Shown here piece after piece: positions 1 through 9,377 of a DNA stretch of 64,000 nt. How positions within the stretch are numbered: position 1 is the first letter of the stretch; each line of letters starts with the position of its first letter. A model generated the notes under the pieces. That model was not told the origin of the DNA and searched no databases. It saw nothing but the letters and a program-made list of their open reading frames with translations. The stretch is from Caproiciproducens faecalis (GTDB lineage: Bacteria; Bacillota; Clostridia; Oscillospirales; Acutalibacteraceae), in NCBI RefSeq assembly GCF_019448085.1, contig NZ_JAGFNZ010000001.1, forward strand, positions 372,001 through 436,000. The letters run 5' to 3'. Position numbers and translations under genes: made by a program.

Positions 1-746
1 CGCTGTTCGGGCTGGTCGGAACGATGATTGTAAACAACAAGATGTCCTTTTTTTCCGATGCGCTGGGTCACTCCGCGCTGACGGGGATTGCCATCGGCGT
101 GCTGATGGGTATTGACAACTATCTGATCTCCATGATGGGCTTTGCGCTGTTGTTTGCGCTGTGCATCTCGGCGGTTATGGATTCCGGTACGTCATCGGCG
201 GACACGATTATCGGGGTGTTTTCCTCCACCGGGCTGGCGCTCGGCATTGTGCTGCTGTCGGCTTCCGGCGGTTTCGCGAAGTATTCCGGTTATCTCATCG
301 GCGATATTTTAACGGTACAGCCCGAAGAAATCGGTATGCTTGCTGGAATTTTGGTGGCTGTTACCGTGATTTGGTGCCTGTTTTTCAACCGGCTGCTGCT
401 GACCAGCATCAACGCTGATCTGGCAGCGAGCAAAGGAATCAATACCCGTTTTGTTGAAAAGCTGTTTGTGGTGATCGTAGCGGCCATTGTAACCGTATCC
501 ATCAAATGGGTGGGTGTGCTGATTATCAATTCCTTGTTGGTTCTTCCGGCGGCTTCGGCCCGCAACCTTGCAAAAGGGATGCGCTCCTATCACCTGATTG
601 CCATCGCCATTTCACTGTTTTCCGGGGTAAGTGGGCTGATTGTCTCTTACTATACGGGTACGGCTGCGGGCGGAACCATTGTGCTGATTGCGGCGGTGAT
701 CTTCTTTTTCAGCTATTTTCTTAACCGGGCTCGGGCTAACAACTGA
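1..746 (+). CDS. Metal ABC transporter permease, ZnuB/MntB type (5' end outside window)
   Basis: Membrane permease of a zinc/manganese-type ABC importer (ABC-3 family). The frame is open to the window edge, and the codons before the first ATG at 24 already fit the family, so the true start lies upstream; about 30 residues are probably missing. The family signature with SDALGHSALTGIAIG sits near the start, followed by several hydrophobic segments and the conserved late stretch LLVLPAASARNLAK. The ATPase and binding-protein genes would be expected to the left of the window. The exact metal cannot be told from this subunit. Confidence 0.85.
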   Translation, partial: LFGLVGTMIVNNKMSFFSDALGHSALTGIAIGVLMGIDNYLISMMGFALLFALCISAVMDSGTSSADTIIGVFSSTGLALGIVLLSASGGFAKYSGYLIGDILTVQPEEIGMLAGILVAVTVIWCLFFNRLLLTSINADLAASKGINTRFVEKLFVVIVAAIVTVSIKWVGVLIINSLLVLPAASARNLAKGMRSYHLIAIAISLFSGVSGLIVSYYTGTAAGGTIVLIAAVIFFFSYFLNRARANN

Positions 747-837
747 AACAGGTTGCGCATTCCATCAAAAATGTGGTACTATTTTATTACTGAACAGGCG
801 ATGCCTTGAATTTTGTAATAGAACAGGAGATTTCTGA

Positions 838-2064
838 ATGTTGCACCCTTATTTTAAACCCGCGGATATCCTGCTGCCAAAGGAAGTGCCGACCGAAAAC
901 TGGTGTGTGGTTGCCTGCGACCAATATACTTCCCAGCCGGAGTACTGGCAGGAAGCGAAAGAGGCAGCGGGGGATTTTCCGTCCACCTATCATATGGTAT
1001 ACCCGGAGTGTTATCTGGAAACGACCGACGCGGAGCAGTACGCCGCCGGAATCAACGCGGCCATGGAACGCTACCTCTCAGCCGGCGTTTTTCGTGAGGT
1101 GAAGAACAGCTACCTCTATGTGGAACGTACCCTGGCGGACGGGAAAATCCGCCACGGGGTCATGATGGCGCTTGATCTGGAGCAGTACCGGTACGAGGCG
1201 GGCAGTAAAACGCCCATCCGCGCGACGGAGGGGACAGTGCTGGAACGGATTCCGCCCCGTGTAAAGATTCGCCGCGGCGCTCCGCTGGAGCTGCCGCATA
1301 TCATGATTCTGATTGACGACCCCGAGCGCAGTGTGATTGAGAAGATCAATCCCTCCGATTTGACCCTGGAATACGAAGGAAAGCTGATGCAGAACAGCGG
1401 GAGCATCCGCGGTTTCCGCCTGAATTCGGCTGCTGCTAAAAAGCTGGAGAACGCGCTCTCCGTACTTCCGGTTCGGGACAATCTGCTTTTTGCCGTGGGC
1501 GACGGCAACCATTCCCTTGCAACTGCCAAGGCCTGCTATGAGGAGCTGAAAAAAACGCTGCCGTCGCAGGAAGCAGAAGTCCACCCCGCGCGCTGGGCGC
1601 TCGTGGAGGTCGTGAACCTGTACGATGAGTCCCTGCAGTTTGAGCCGATTCATCGCGTGATCTTCCAGACCAATCCGGAGGAGCTGATGAAGGAGCTGTA
1701 CCGCTTCTACGATGTTTCCGACGTACCGTGCGAGGGACACCGGATTACCTGTCTGCTGGGCGGAAAGAAGAAGGACATCTGGGTAAAAAATCCGCCGTCC
1801 AACCTTGAAGTGGGGACACTGCAGAAATTTCTGGATGCGCGCCTTGTGCAGGTAGGCGGAAAGATGGATTACATACACGGTGTGGAGGTAGCGGAAAAAC
1901 TCTGTGCCGGGGACAGCGATTCCATGGCATTCTTTCTGCCGAAAATGGAAAAAAGCAGCCTGTTTGAAACGGTTGCCGTCGACGGGGCCCTTCCGCGGAA
2001 AACCTTCTCCATGGGTCATGCCTGTGACAAGCGCTTCTACATGGAGTGCCGTAAAATTAAATGA
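838..2064 (+). CDS. DUF1015 family protein
   Basis: A 408-residue soluble protein of the DUF1015 family (COG4198), widespread in Firmicutes and lacking an established biochemical role. It opens with the typical FKPADILLP and VACDQYTSQPEYW motifs and carries the conserved GDGNHSLATAK segment around residues 221-231. The start ATG has AGGAG about seven bases upstream. A strong terminator follows, so the gene is probably monocistronic or ends a unit. Known family members often sit near serine or amino-acid metabolism genes, but nothing here supports that link. Confidence 0.85.
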   Translation: MLHPYFKPADILLPKEVPTENWCVVACDQYTSQPEYWQEAKEAAGDFPSTYHMVYPECYLETTDAEQYAAGINAAMERYLSAGVFREVKNSYLYVERTLADGKIRHGVMMALDLEQYRYEAGSKTPIRATEGTVLERIPPRVKIRRGAPLELPHIMILIDDPERSVIEKINPSDLTLEYEGKLMQNSGSIRGFRLNSAAAKKLENALSVLPVRDNLLFAVGDGNHSLATAKACYEELKKTLPSQEAEVHPARWALVEVVNLYDESLQFEPIHRVIFQTNPEELMKELYRFYDVSDVPCEGHRITCLLGGKKKDIWVKNPPSNLEVGTLQKFLDARLVQVGGKMDYIHGVEVAEKLCAGDSDSMAFFLPKMEKSSLFETVAVDGALPRKTFSMGHACDKRFYMECRKIK

Positions 2065-2076
2065 ACCGAAACAGTG

Positions 2077-2107
2077 CCGGCGGGGAAATTTTCCCGCCGG
2101 TTTTTTT
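2077..2107 (+). terminator. Rho-independent terminator after the DUF1015 gene
   Basis: The inverted repeat CCGGCGGG/CCCGCCGG, extended inward by A-T pairs, is followed by seven T residues. Confidence 0.9.
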
Positions 2108-2135
2108 GCTTGCAAAACGTAAAATTTTATGGAAA

Positions 2136-2165
2136 ATGTCAATGTTTGAATAGCCTCTTTATAAT
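2136..2165 (+). promoter_or_regulatory. SigmaA-type promoter for purL-alr
   Basis: A perfect -10 TATAAT (2160-2165) lies 18 bases after ATGTCA, a 4/6 match to the -35 consensus. Transcription would start near 2171, giving a leader of about 70 bases before the ATG at 2240. No purine riboswitch is visible in it. Confidence 0.65.
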
Positions 2166-2239
2166 GGAAAACAATTGTGTTACTATTAAAAATAAAGTAT
2201 GTTGAATCGGCTGCTTACGGGCGGCGGAACGGGGGAAAT

Positions 2240-5200
2240 ATGTCTGGCGTAATCAGAGTATTTGTGGAAAAGAAACCCGGCTTCGATGTTGAAGCACAGC
2301 ACATCAAAACCGACCTTGTAAACAATTTGGGCATGGCTTCTATTGAGGAGCTCAGGCTGATTAACCGGTACGACGTATCCGGTCTGACCAAAGAAGAATT
2401 TGCCGCCGCGAGGGGAACGATTTTTTCCGAACCCAATGTGGACGACGTTTACGATGAAGCGGTTCCGGTTCCGGAGGATTTTGCCGTGTTTGCCATGGAA
2501 TATCTTCCCGGACAGTATGACCAGCGCGCGGACTCCGCTGCGCAGTGTGTCCAGCTCTTAACACAAGGCGAGCGCCCGCAGGTGGCAACTGCCCGTGTGA
2601 TTGCCGTGAAGGGCAATTTAAGCGAAGAAGAACTGAATAAGATAAAAAGCTATCTGGTAAACCCGGTGGAAAGCCGCCTTGCCTCTTTAGCAAAGCCCGA
2701 AACCCTCGATGTGGAAGCGGAGGTACCGCCGGACGTCGCTCGTGTGACGGGCTTTATCAGTTGGAGCGAAAGCGGGCTCAAAGCTTATTACGGGTCTATG
2801 GGCTTTGCCATGAGCTTTGAAGATCTGGTATTCTGCCGCGATTATTTTCGCAGGGAAGGCCGTGATCCCAGTGTGACGGAGCTGCGCGTGATCGACACCT
2901 ACTGGAGCGACCACTGCCGCCACACTACCTTTTCAACAAAGCTGGAAAATATCACGATTGAGCAGTCGGCCGTCAGCGGTGCGATTGAAGATGCATTGAA
3001 AGCGTATTATGAGGCCCGTTCCGAGGTGTACGGCGAAACCGACCGCCCTGTTTCCTTAATGGATATGGCGGTTATCGGAATGAAGCTTCTGCGCAAAAGG
3101 GGACAGATCCCCGACCTTGACCTCAGTGAGGAAATCAACGCCTGTTCCATCGAGGTGCCGGTCACCGTGGACGGAAAAGAAGAAAAGTGGCTGGTGCAGT
3201 TTAAGAACGAAACCCATAACCACCCCACGGAGATCGAGCCGTTTGGCGGCGCGGCGACCTGCCTCGGCGGTGCCATCCGCGACCCGCTTTCCGGCAGGGC
3301 ATATGTTTATCAGGCAATGCGCGTGACCGGCTCCGGCGACCCGCGCGTTCCGTTTGAGGACACGCTTGCGGGCAAGCTGCCGACCCGCAAAATCACGACG
3401 GGCGCGGCGCAGGGCTACAGCTCCTACGGAAACCAGATCGGCCTTGCGACCGGACAAGTAACCGAACTGTACGACGCCGGTTATGTCGCGAAGCGTATGG
3501 AAATCGGCGCGGTCATCGGCGCGTCTCCCAAGGAGAATGTCGTTCGCTTTGTGCCGGACGAGGGCGACATTATTGTGCTGCTGGGCGGGAGCACCGGGCG
3601 CGACGGCTGCGGCGGCGCCACAGGCTCCAGCAAGGCTCACACCGAGCAGTCCATTGAAGTCTGCGGTGCGGAGGTGCAGAAGGGCAACCCGCCGACCGAA
3701 CGGAAAATTCAGCGCCTGTTCCGCCATCCGGAAGTCGCACAGAAAATCAAACGCTGCAACGACTTCGGCGCGGGCGGCGTCTGCGTCGCCATCGGCGAGC
3801 TTGCGGACGGACTGAAAATTGACTTGAATAAAGTTCCCAAAAAATACGAAGGACTTGATGGCACCGAGCTCGCCATTTCGGAATCGCAGGAAAGAATGGC
3901 GGTCGTGCTTGCCCCGCAGGATGTGGATACGTTCATTGCGGCGGCAAACGAGGAAAACCTCAACGCACAGGTGGTTGCCATTGTTACCAGAGAGCCGCGC
4001 CTGCGCATGACTTGGCGTGACGACACGATTGTAGACATCAGCCGCGCATTTCTGGATACCAACGGTGTGACTCAGAAAAACAGCGTGACCATTGAAGCGG
4101 TAGATTCCGAACGGTATTACCGGAATTTAGTGCCGGAATGCCTGAAAAACAAATCACTTGCAAAAGCGTTTGAAGAGAACCTCTCCCGGCTCGAGGTCTG
4201 CGGCCAGAAAGGCCTTTCCGAGCGGTTTGACGCAAGCATCGGCGCGGCGACCGTGCTGATGCCCTTTGCCGGAAAATATCAGCTGACCCCGGAAGAGGCA
4301 ATGGCGGCGAAAATCCCCGTTATGCACGGCGAAACGGACGACGCCACCGCAATGTCCTACGGCTATATCCCGGGTATCGCGCGCTTCAGTCCGTTCCACG
4401 GCGCGGCCTGGGCGGTCACGGAGAGCCTTTCAAAGCTAGCCGCAATCGGCGCCGATCCGCTGAAAGCCAGACTGACCTTTCAGGAGTATTTTGAAAGATT
4501 GAATACCGACCCGAAGCGCTGGGGCAAACCGACCGCTGCGCTGCTGGGCGCGCTGAGCGCGCAGCTCGGCATGGGGCTGCCGGCCATCGGCGGCAAGGAC
4601 AGCATGAGCGGCAGCTTTGAGCAGCTGGACGTACCGCCCACGCTGGTCAGCTTTGCCGTAACTATGACAAAGGCAAGCGGAACCGTTTCCGCTGCGTTTC
4701 AGAATCCCGGCGCGAAAGTGGTTCTGCTCCCCCTTCCCGAAAATGAGGACACTTTGCTGCCGGATTGGGAAAAGCTGAAAGAATACTACGCGGGAATTTA
4801 TAATATGATTCACCGTCAGCGTGCGGTGGTGTCCACTTCCGTTGTCAAGGAAGGCGGCGCCGCGGCTGCGGTTGCAAAGATGTGCTTCGGCAACAAGTTG
4901 GGCTTTGTGTTCGATAAAGCGGCTATGGATGAGAAAACACTGTTTGCTCCTGCCTGCGGTGCGCTGGTTGTAGAGCTTGCAAAAGATTGTCAGTTGGATG
5001 AAAAATTCCATCCGGTTGTTTTGGGTAAAATAACCGAACAACCGCAGATGATACTGGGAAGCGACAAGTTGGAAATCGAATCGCTTATTCAGGTGTGGAG
5101 TGGCACGCTGGAAAAGATTTTCCCAAATCAGGCTCAGGAGCAGCCTCTTATGAAGGAAATTCCGCTCTATACGGAACGCTTTGCAAACGCACCTGCCATC

Positions 5201-6007
5201 AAAGCCGCAAAGCCGCGCGTGTTTATTCCGGTGTTCCCGGGAACCAACTGCGAGTACGACTCCGCGCGTGCTTTTGAGAACGCGGGTGCGCAGCCGGAAA
5301 TTTTAGTCGTAAAGAATTTGACTTCCGCCGATATTGAAGATACAATTGAACGGATGGAAAAAGCAATCCGTCAGTCTCAGATCATCATGCTGCCGGGCGG
5401 TTTTTCCGGCGGCGACGAGCCGGACGGCTCCGGAAAATTTATTGCGACCACCTTCCGCAATCCGAAAATTGCCGAAGCGGTCAGCGACCTGCTGAAAAAC
5501 CGCGACGGTCTGATGCTCGGTATCTGCAACGGATTCCAGGCGCTCATCAAGCTCGGTCTTGTTCCCTACGGAGAGATTACGGACCCGAGTGAGGACGCGC
5601 CGACCCTGACGTTCAACACCCTTGGCCGCCACGTTTCCCGTATGGTGTATACGCGTGTGACCTCCGTCAAATCCCCGTGGTTTGCGGGTGTGGGCGCGGG
5701 CGATGTGTTTGCCGTGCCGGTATCCCACGGAGAAGGGCGCTTTGTCGCCAGTGACGCAGTGATGAATCAGCTGATCGCCGGCGGCCAGATTGCGACCCAG
5801 TATGTAACCCCGGACGGAACTCCCAGCGGCAGCATTGAGTGGAACCCGAACGGCTCCGTCTGTGCGGTAGAGGGGATTACCAGCCCGGATGGGCGCATTT
5901 TGGGCAAGATGGCCCATTCCGAGCGCAAAGGAAAAGACCTGTATGCAAATGTTCCCGGAGCGAAGGACCAGATGATCTTTGAATCAGGAGTAAAATACTT
6001 CAAGTAA
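2240..6007 (+). CDS. purL: Phosphoribosylformylglycinamidine synthase, long single-chain form
   Basis: Fourth step of de novo purine synthesis: FGAR + ATP + glutamine to FGAM. The 1255-residue chain has the N-terminal and linker regions (WSDHCRHTTF near residues 226-235), two AIRS-type halves, and a C-terminal glutaminase domain from about residue 990. That domain has PGTNCEYD, LPGGFSGGDE, the catalytic cysteine of GICNGFQ (about Cys1096) and the His/Glu of SHGEGRF (about His1163, Glu1165). This is the clade II long form typical of Clostridia, streptococci and Bacteroidetes. I chose ATG 2240 over an in-frame GTG at 2177. The ATG product begins MSGVIRVFVEKKPGF like the family and has GGGGGA before it, whereas the GTG would be nearly leaderless. 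Confidence 0.96.
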   Translation: MSGVIRVFVEKKPGFDVEAQHIKTDLVNNLGMASIEELRLINRYDVSGLTKEEFAAARGTIFSEPNVDDVYDEAVPVPEDFAVFAMEYLPGQYDQRADSAAQCVQLLTQGERPQVATARVIAVKGNLSEEELNKIKSYLVNPVESRLASLAKPETLDVEAEVPPDVARVTGFISWSESGLKAYYGSMGFAMSFEDLVFCRDYFRREGRDPSVTELRVIDTYWSDHCRHTTFSTKLENITIEQSAVSGAIEDALKAYYEARSEVYGETDRPVSLMDMAVIGMKLLRKRGQIPDLDLSEEINACSIEVPVTVDGKEEKWLVQFKNETHNHPTEIEPFGGAATCLGGAIRDPLSGRAYVYQAMRVTGSGDPRVPFEDTLAGKLPTRKITTGAAQGYSSYGNQIGLATGQVTELYDAGYVAKRMEIGAVIGASPKENVVRFVPDEGDIIVLLGGSTGRDGCGGATGSSKAHTEQSIEVCGAEVQKGNPPTERKIQRLFRHPEVAQKIKRCNDFGAGGVCVAIGELADGLKIDLNKVPKKYEGLDGTELAISESQERMAVVLAPQDVDTFIAAANEENLNAQVVAIVTREPRLRMTWRDDTIVDISRAFLDTNGVTQKNSVTIEAVDSERYYRNLVPECLKNKSLAKAFEENLSRLEVCGQKGLSERFDASIGAATVLMPFAGKYQLTPEEAMAAKIPVMHGETDDATAMSYGYIPGIARFSPFHGAAWAVTESLSKLAAIGADPLKARLTFQEYFERLNTDPKRWGKPTAALLGALSAQLGMGLPAIGGKDSMSGSFEQLDVPPTLVSFAVTMTKASGTVSAAFQNPGAKVVLLPLPENEDTLLPDWEKLKEYYAGIYNMIHRQRAVVSTSVVKEGGAAAAVAKMCFGNKLGFVFDKAAMDEKTLFAPACGALVVELAKDCQLDEKFHPVVLGKITEQPQMILGSDKLEIESLIQVWSGTLEKIFPNQAQEQPLMKEIPLYTERFANAPAIKAAKPRVFIPVFPGTNCEYDSARAFENAGAQPEILVVKNLTSADIEDTIERMEKAIRQSQIIMLPGGFSGGDEPDGSGKFIATTFRNPKIAEAVSDLLKNRDGLMLGICNGFQALIKLGLVPYGEITDPSEDAPTLTFNTLGRHVSRMVYTRVTSVKSPWFAGVGAGDVFAVPVSHGEGRFVASDAVMNQLIAGGQIATQYVTPDGTPSGSIEWNPNGSVCAVEGITSPDGRILGKMAHSERKGKDLYANVPGAKDQMIFESGVKYFK

Positions 6008-6025
6008 TACGGGTGAAAGAATAGA

Positions 6026-7213
6026 ATGAGTGAATTTTTCAGAAGAACCTGGGCCGAGGTCAGCCTTGACGCAATTGACCACAATTTTAAGATGATTCGC
6101 AAACAGCTCAAGCCGGAAACGCTGGTTTGCTGTGTGATTAAGGCGGACGCTTACGGCCACGGAGCGGAGACCCTTGCCAAGGAATATGAAAAGCTGGGCG
6201 CGGACTGGTTTGCCGTTTCCAATCTGGAGGAGGCAATACAGATCCGCAGCGCCGGAATCCGCCTTCCGATTCTGGTTTTAGGTTATACGCCCCCGTGTAT
6301 GGCCGCACAGCTGAGTGAGCTGAACATTGCGCAGACTGTCCTTTCCGTCGGTTACGGCGAGGCGCTTTCCGCTGAGGCGGTCAAGGCGGGGGTTACGGTG
6401 CGCGTTCACATGAAGCTGGATACCGGCATGAGCCGTATCGGTTTTCTGTACCAGAATCCCGTCCGGGATGCCGGTGTGATCGATGAGATGGAAAAGGTCT
6501 GCAAACTTCCGTCGCTCGACCCGGAGGGCATTTTTACTCATTTCGCCGTTGCCGACGAGGGAAACGACGGACGCGGATATACCCTCATGCAGTTCGATAA
6601 TCTGATGAAGGCGATTGCCCTGCTGGAACAGCGCGGCATCACCTTTAAAATCCGCCACTGCGCGAATTCCGCCGCAATATTCGATTATCCGGATATGCAG
6701 CTGGACATGGTGCGCCCCGGTGTGATTCTGTACGGCCTGATGCCGTCGGATATGATGAAGCATACCGTTGAGCTGATGCCCGCAATGGAGCTGAAAAGCA
6801 TTGTGTCGCTGGTAAAAACCGTGGAGCCGCAGACCAGCGTCAGCTACGGTCGGAAGTACATCGCGAAAAAACAGATGAAAATCGCGACCGTGCCAATCGG
6901 GTACGCGGACGGTTACCCGCGCCACCTTTATATCAAGGCGAGCATGCTTGTGCGCGGCCACAAAGCGAAAATTATTGGCCGGGTGTGCATGGATCAGCTG
7001 ATGCTGAACGTCACGTCCATTCCCGACGTAAAAGAGGGCGATGTTGTGACGGTGTTCGGCCGCGACGGAGACGCCTGCGTTACGCTGGAGGAGCTTGCCG
7101 GGTACAACAACACCATCAACTATGAGCTGGTCTGTATGATATCAAAACGCGTGCCGCGCATCTACTACAAGGACGGAAAAGAAGTCGGCGAGCTGAATTA
7201 TATCTGCAAATAA
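6026..7213 (+). CDS. alr: Alanine racemase
   Basis: PLP enzyme interconverting L- and D-alanine for peptidoglycan; 395 residues, normal length. The PLP lysine lies in VIKADAYGHG (Lys39), and the second catalytic base is the tyrosine of SYGRKY (about Tyr274), followed by VPIGYADGYPR. The gene starts 18 bases after purL, with no promoter or terminator between them, so the two are probably cotranscribed. A strong terminator follows. No extra membrane domain is present, so a VanT-type serine racemase is excluded. Confidence 0.95.
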   Translation: MSEFFRRTWAEVSLDAIDHNFKMIRKQLKPETLVCCVIKADAYGHGAETLAKEYEKLGADWFAVSNLEEAIQIRSAGIRLPILVLGYTPPCMAAQLSELNIAQTVLSVGYGEALSAEAVKAGVTVRVHMKLDTGMSRIGFLYQNPVRDAGVIDEMEKVCKLPSLDPEGIFTHFAVADEGNDGRGYTLMQFDNLMKAIALLEQRGITFKIRHCANSAAIFDYPDMQLDMVRPGVILYGLMPSDMMKHTVELMPAMELKSIVSLVKTVEPQTSVSYGRKYIAKKQMKIATVPIGYADGYPRHLYIKASMLVRGHKAKIIGRVCMDQLMLNVTSIPDVKEGDVVTVFGRDGDACVTLEELAGYNNTINYELVCMISKRVPRIYYKDGKEVGELNYICK

Positions 7214-7221
7214 ATATCAGC

Positions 7222-7262
7222 AAAAATACCGTAAGCCTCATAAAGGCTTACGGTATTTTTAT
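7222..7262 (+). terminator. Terminator after alr
   Basis: A 17-bp perfect inverted repeat (7222-7238 and 7244-7260) built on AAAAATACCGTAAGCCT ends in a T-run. Confidence 0.92.
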
Positions 7263-7327
7263 GCTCTTCCGAGAAACACAAACATCCCTCTATTAAGATG
7301 CCATATATCAGCTTCAAGCGGTTTCAA

Positions 7328-7681
7328 TTAATCCCTCAAGCCAACGCCAATAAAATCATAAGAGTATTGATCCAGAAATACGCATACCGGCCCTAGGCTG
7401 ACCTCATGCTCGTCGGTTTGAAACGTAATCATGTAAGTATCTTTTCCTTTTGTACTTACTACGCCGTTTGGCCCTCCGACCAGATAGCCGGCGGAGTCGT
7501 TTGATTTTTCAATTTCAATTTTTGCATTTTCCCAATCCACTATGGTTTTTTTGGTATTTTCACTCAGGTTTTCGTAGGCAGTCCGAATGATCTCCTGATC
7601 CGTTTTGACCGTTAAGCCGCATCCTGCCGTTTGCAGGAACACAAGCATGAATAAGCAAACAGACAGTATTCGCTTGTTCAT
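7328..7681 (-). CDS. Small lipoprotein, function unknown
   Basis: A 117-residue exported lipoprotein. The signal peptide MNKRILSVCLFMLVFLQTAGC ends in a TAGC lipobox (Cys21). The mature part has no family I recognise; it contains YLVGGPNGVVS and a C-terminal YDFIGVG. The open frame extends to 7807, but that extension would add a non-signal leader and overlap the upstream gene. The ATG at 7681 places the signal peptide at the N-terminus and has its own promoter upstream. It lies 94 bases downstream of the flippase gene on the same strand and may be independent of it. Confidence 0.7.
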   Translation of the reverse strand: MNKRILSVCLFMLVFLQTAGCGLTVKTDQEIIRTAYENLSENTKKTIVDWENAKIEIEKSNDSAGYLVGGPNGVVSTKGKDTYMITFQTDEHEVSLGPVCVFLDQYSYDFIGVGLRD

Positions 7682-7715
7682 AGCCACACCTGCCCTTCTT
7701 CCTTCTATACAATGT

Positions 7716-7743
7716 ATTATATCATAGAAAGAAAAAAGTGCAA
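7716..7743 (-). promoter_or_regulatory. Promoter for the small lipoprotein gene
   Basis: On the minus strand, TTGCAC (7743-7738) and a perfect TATAAT (7721-7716) are separated by 16 bases, about 35 bases before the chosen ATG. Confidence 0.6.
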
Positions 7744-7775
7744 TATTGTTTACGGTTCTGAAGTTTAGATCGCCG

Positions 7776-9296
7776 TTATTCTTTGCCTGATTTAGGGAAA
7801 TGAACAAAGCCCTTTAAATATTGGAATTCGCGGGTGTTCCAGAAGAGAACCAGATAAACCGTGTTGGGAACAAGAAGACAAATCACGCCTTTTACGGCGA
7901 AAGCCGAAAATCCTGCATCCGGCAGGAGGGAACAGCACAGATAGGTGAAATACCCAACCAGCCCTGTCAGCACGGAGTAATAAAGGTACCGCGCAAAATA
8001 CGTTCTGACCGGGCGGTGAAATCCGTGCCGGAACAGAACCAGCGGTTCCACCCAAAAGTCAATGGTCATGGTGCTGATAAAGGTTCCGATGAAAACGCCG
8101 ATGATGCCGTACCGCTGGGCCAAAATGATGGAAAAGATCAGGTTGACCGCCGCTTCTAAAACCGCCTTGTACCGGTCGTACCAGAACAGGCCGAACGCGT
8201 CGCGAAAGGTCAGCGTCGCCTGCCGCATGCCGGTGACAAAAAAGTTGAGGGAAATTACAAAAACAATGGGCAGGGCGAACAGAAGATTCTCTCTTCTTGT
8301 CCACAGGGTAATAAACGGATTGAAAAGACAGAAGAGACTGATCGAGCAGAAGCTGAAAATCCAGAAACACGCAAAATTGATGGAAAGGTATATATCGTAA
8401 GATTTCTTTCTGTCCTCCAGCGCACCCAGGTTTCCTACACTGGCGGTAATTCCGCCGAAAATCTGCGAGGTCAGCCCGCGCAGAGTGGTTGTTATCAGGT
8501 AATAGTTGGAGTAGATTCCCACGCTGACGATGCCCGAAAAGCGGGAAATCAGCAGAATGTCGGTGCCGTTGACCACCGTACTGCCTATTCGGTGCATAAA
8601 CATGGCGCGGATATTTTTAATAATGGAAGACTTATCACTTTTGCTGAGCTTTTCTTTTTCGTACTGTTTTAGGTATGGGTACATTTTATCCGCCTTGCGC
8701 GCAAGGAAAAAGTTCGTGAAAAAGCTGAACAGAATCTGAACGCAAAGGTACAGAATAAAGTTACGGGTTTGAAACAGAATGGCAATTTGGAGGATGTTCT
8801 GCAAAATGCAGAAGCCATACTGGTACAGAGTGCAGATATAATTTTTCTGGTCGGCCATGATAATAGACTGTTTATAGGAAAAGAAATAGGTGATGACCGT
8901 ATTGAAAATATACAGCAGATAAATCACAGTCAGGTCCGGGATTCCGGGATCGTTTTTTATAAAAAGCGGGTAGAATGGGGTAAAGGCAAGACCCGCAATG
9001 CCGACAATCAGCCCGATGGTGTGGTAAGCCCTTCGGTACAGAGCCATCAGCGCCCCGATTTTTTTGCGGTCGTTCTGCGCCAGCGGTTTGTACATGCTGA
9101 AAATGATCGCGGTGCCCACGCCCAGCTCTGCCAGAGAAAGCAGGGTTAGGATATTGCTGAACAGCCCGCTGATCCCCAGATACGCTTCCCCAAGGGTTCG
9201 TATAAAAATGGTGCGGCACAGAAAGCTCAGCAGAATGCTGAACAGCTGGCTGCCGACATTGACAATAATATTCTTGATGGAATTTTTACTGCGCAT
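7776..9296 (-). CDS. Polysaccharide biosynthesis flippase (Wzx/MATE-like, COG2244)
   Basis: A 506-residue integral membrane protein of the oligosaccharide flippase superfamily. It would move lipid-linked glycan units across the membrane. Visible are the N-terminal NVGSQLFSILLSFLCRTIFIRTLG segment parts, the ELGVGTAIIFSMYKPLA motif, and hydrophobic segments through the whole length (about 12-14 helices). AAGGG lies about 12 bases before the ATG. No glycosyltransferases are adjacent, so the substrate is unknown. It is divergent from the MerR-type gene at 9378. Confidence 0.82.
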   Translation of the reverse strand: MRSKNSIKNIIVNVGSQLFSILLSFLCRTIFIRTLGEAYLGISGLFSNILTLLSLAELGVGTAIIFSMYKPLAQNDRKKIGALMALYRRAYHTIGLIVGIAGLAFTPFYPLFIKNDPGIPDLTVIYLLYIFNTVITYFFSYKQSIIMADQKNYICTLYQYGFCILQNILQIAILFQTRNFILYLCVQILFSFFTNFFLARKADKMYPYLKQYEKEKLSKSDKSSIIKNIRAMFMHRIGSTVVNGTDILLISRFSGIVSVGIYSNYYLITTTLRGLTSQIFGGITASVGNLGALEDRKKSYDIYLSINFACFWIFSFCSISLFCLFNPFITLWTRRENLLFALPIVFVISLNFFVTGMRQATLTFRDAFGLFWYDRYKAVLEAAVNLIFSIILAQRYGIIGVFIGTFISTMTIDFWVEPLVLFRHGFHRPVRTYFARYLYYSVLTGLVGYFTYLCCSLLPDAGFSAFAVKGVICLLVPNTVYLVLFWNTREFQYLKGFVHFPKSGKE

Positions 9297-9327
9297 AGTT
9301 CACAGCCCTTCTTTACAAAGAAATGTA

Positions 9328-9358
9328 TTGACTGATACCCTGGGGAATGGTATATGAT
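9328..9358 (+). promoter_or_regulatory. MerR-type promoter/operator for the regulator gene
   Basis: TTGACT (9328-9333) and TATGAT (9353-9358) are 19 bases apart, the overlong spacing typical of MerR-controlled promoters. The spacer contains the dyad ATACC (9336-9340) and GGTAT (9349-9353). TATATG at 9351 would give a normal 17-base spacing as an alternative. Confidence 0.6.
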
Positions 9359-9377
9359 GAATTTGGGGTGATTTTGA

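Noticed and set aside
1078-2142. A 354-codon minus-strand frame across the DUF1015 gene
   Set aside because: Shadow frame running through the terminator, with no ribosome binding site.
2177-2239. GTG at 2177 as purL start
   Set aside because: It is only a few bases after the predicted transcription start and adds a non-homologous leader; ATG 2240 matches the family.
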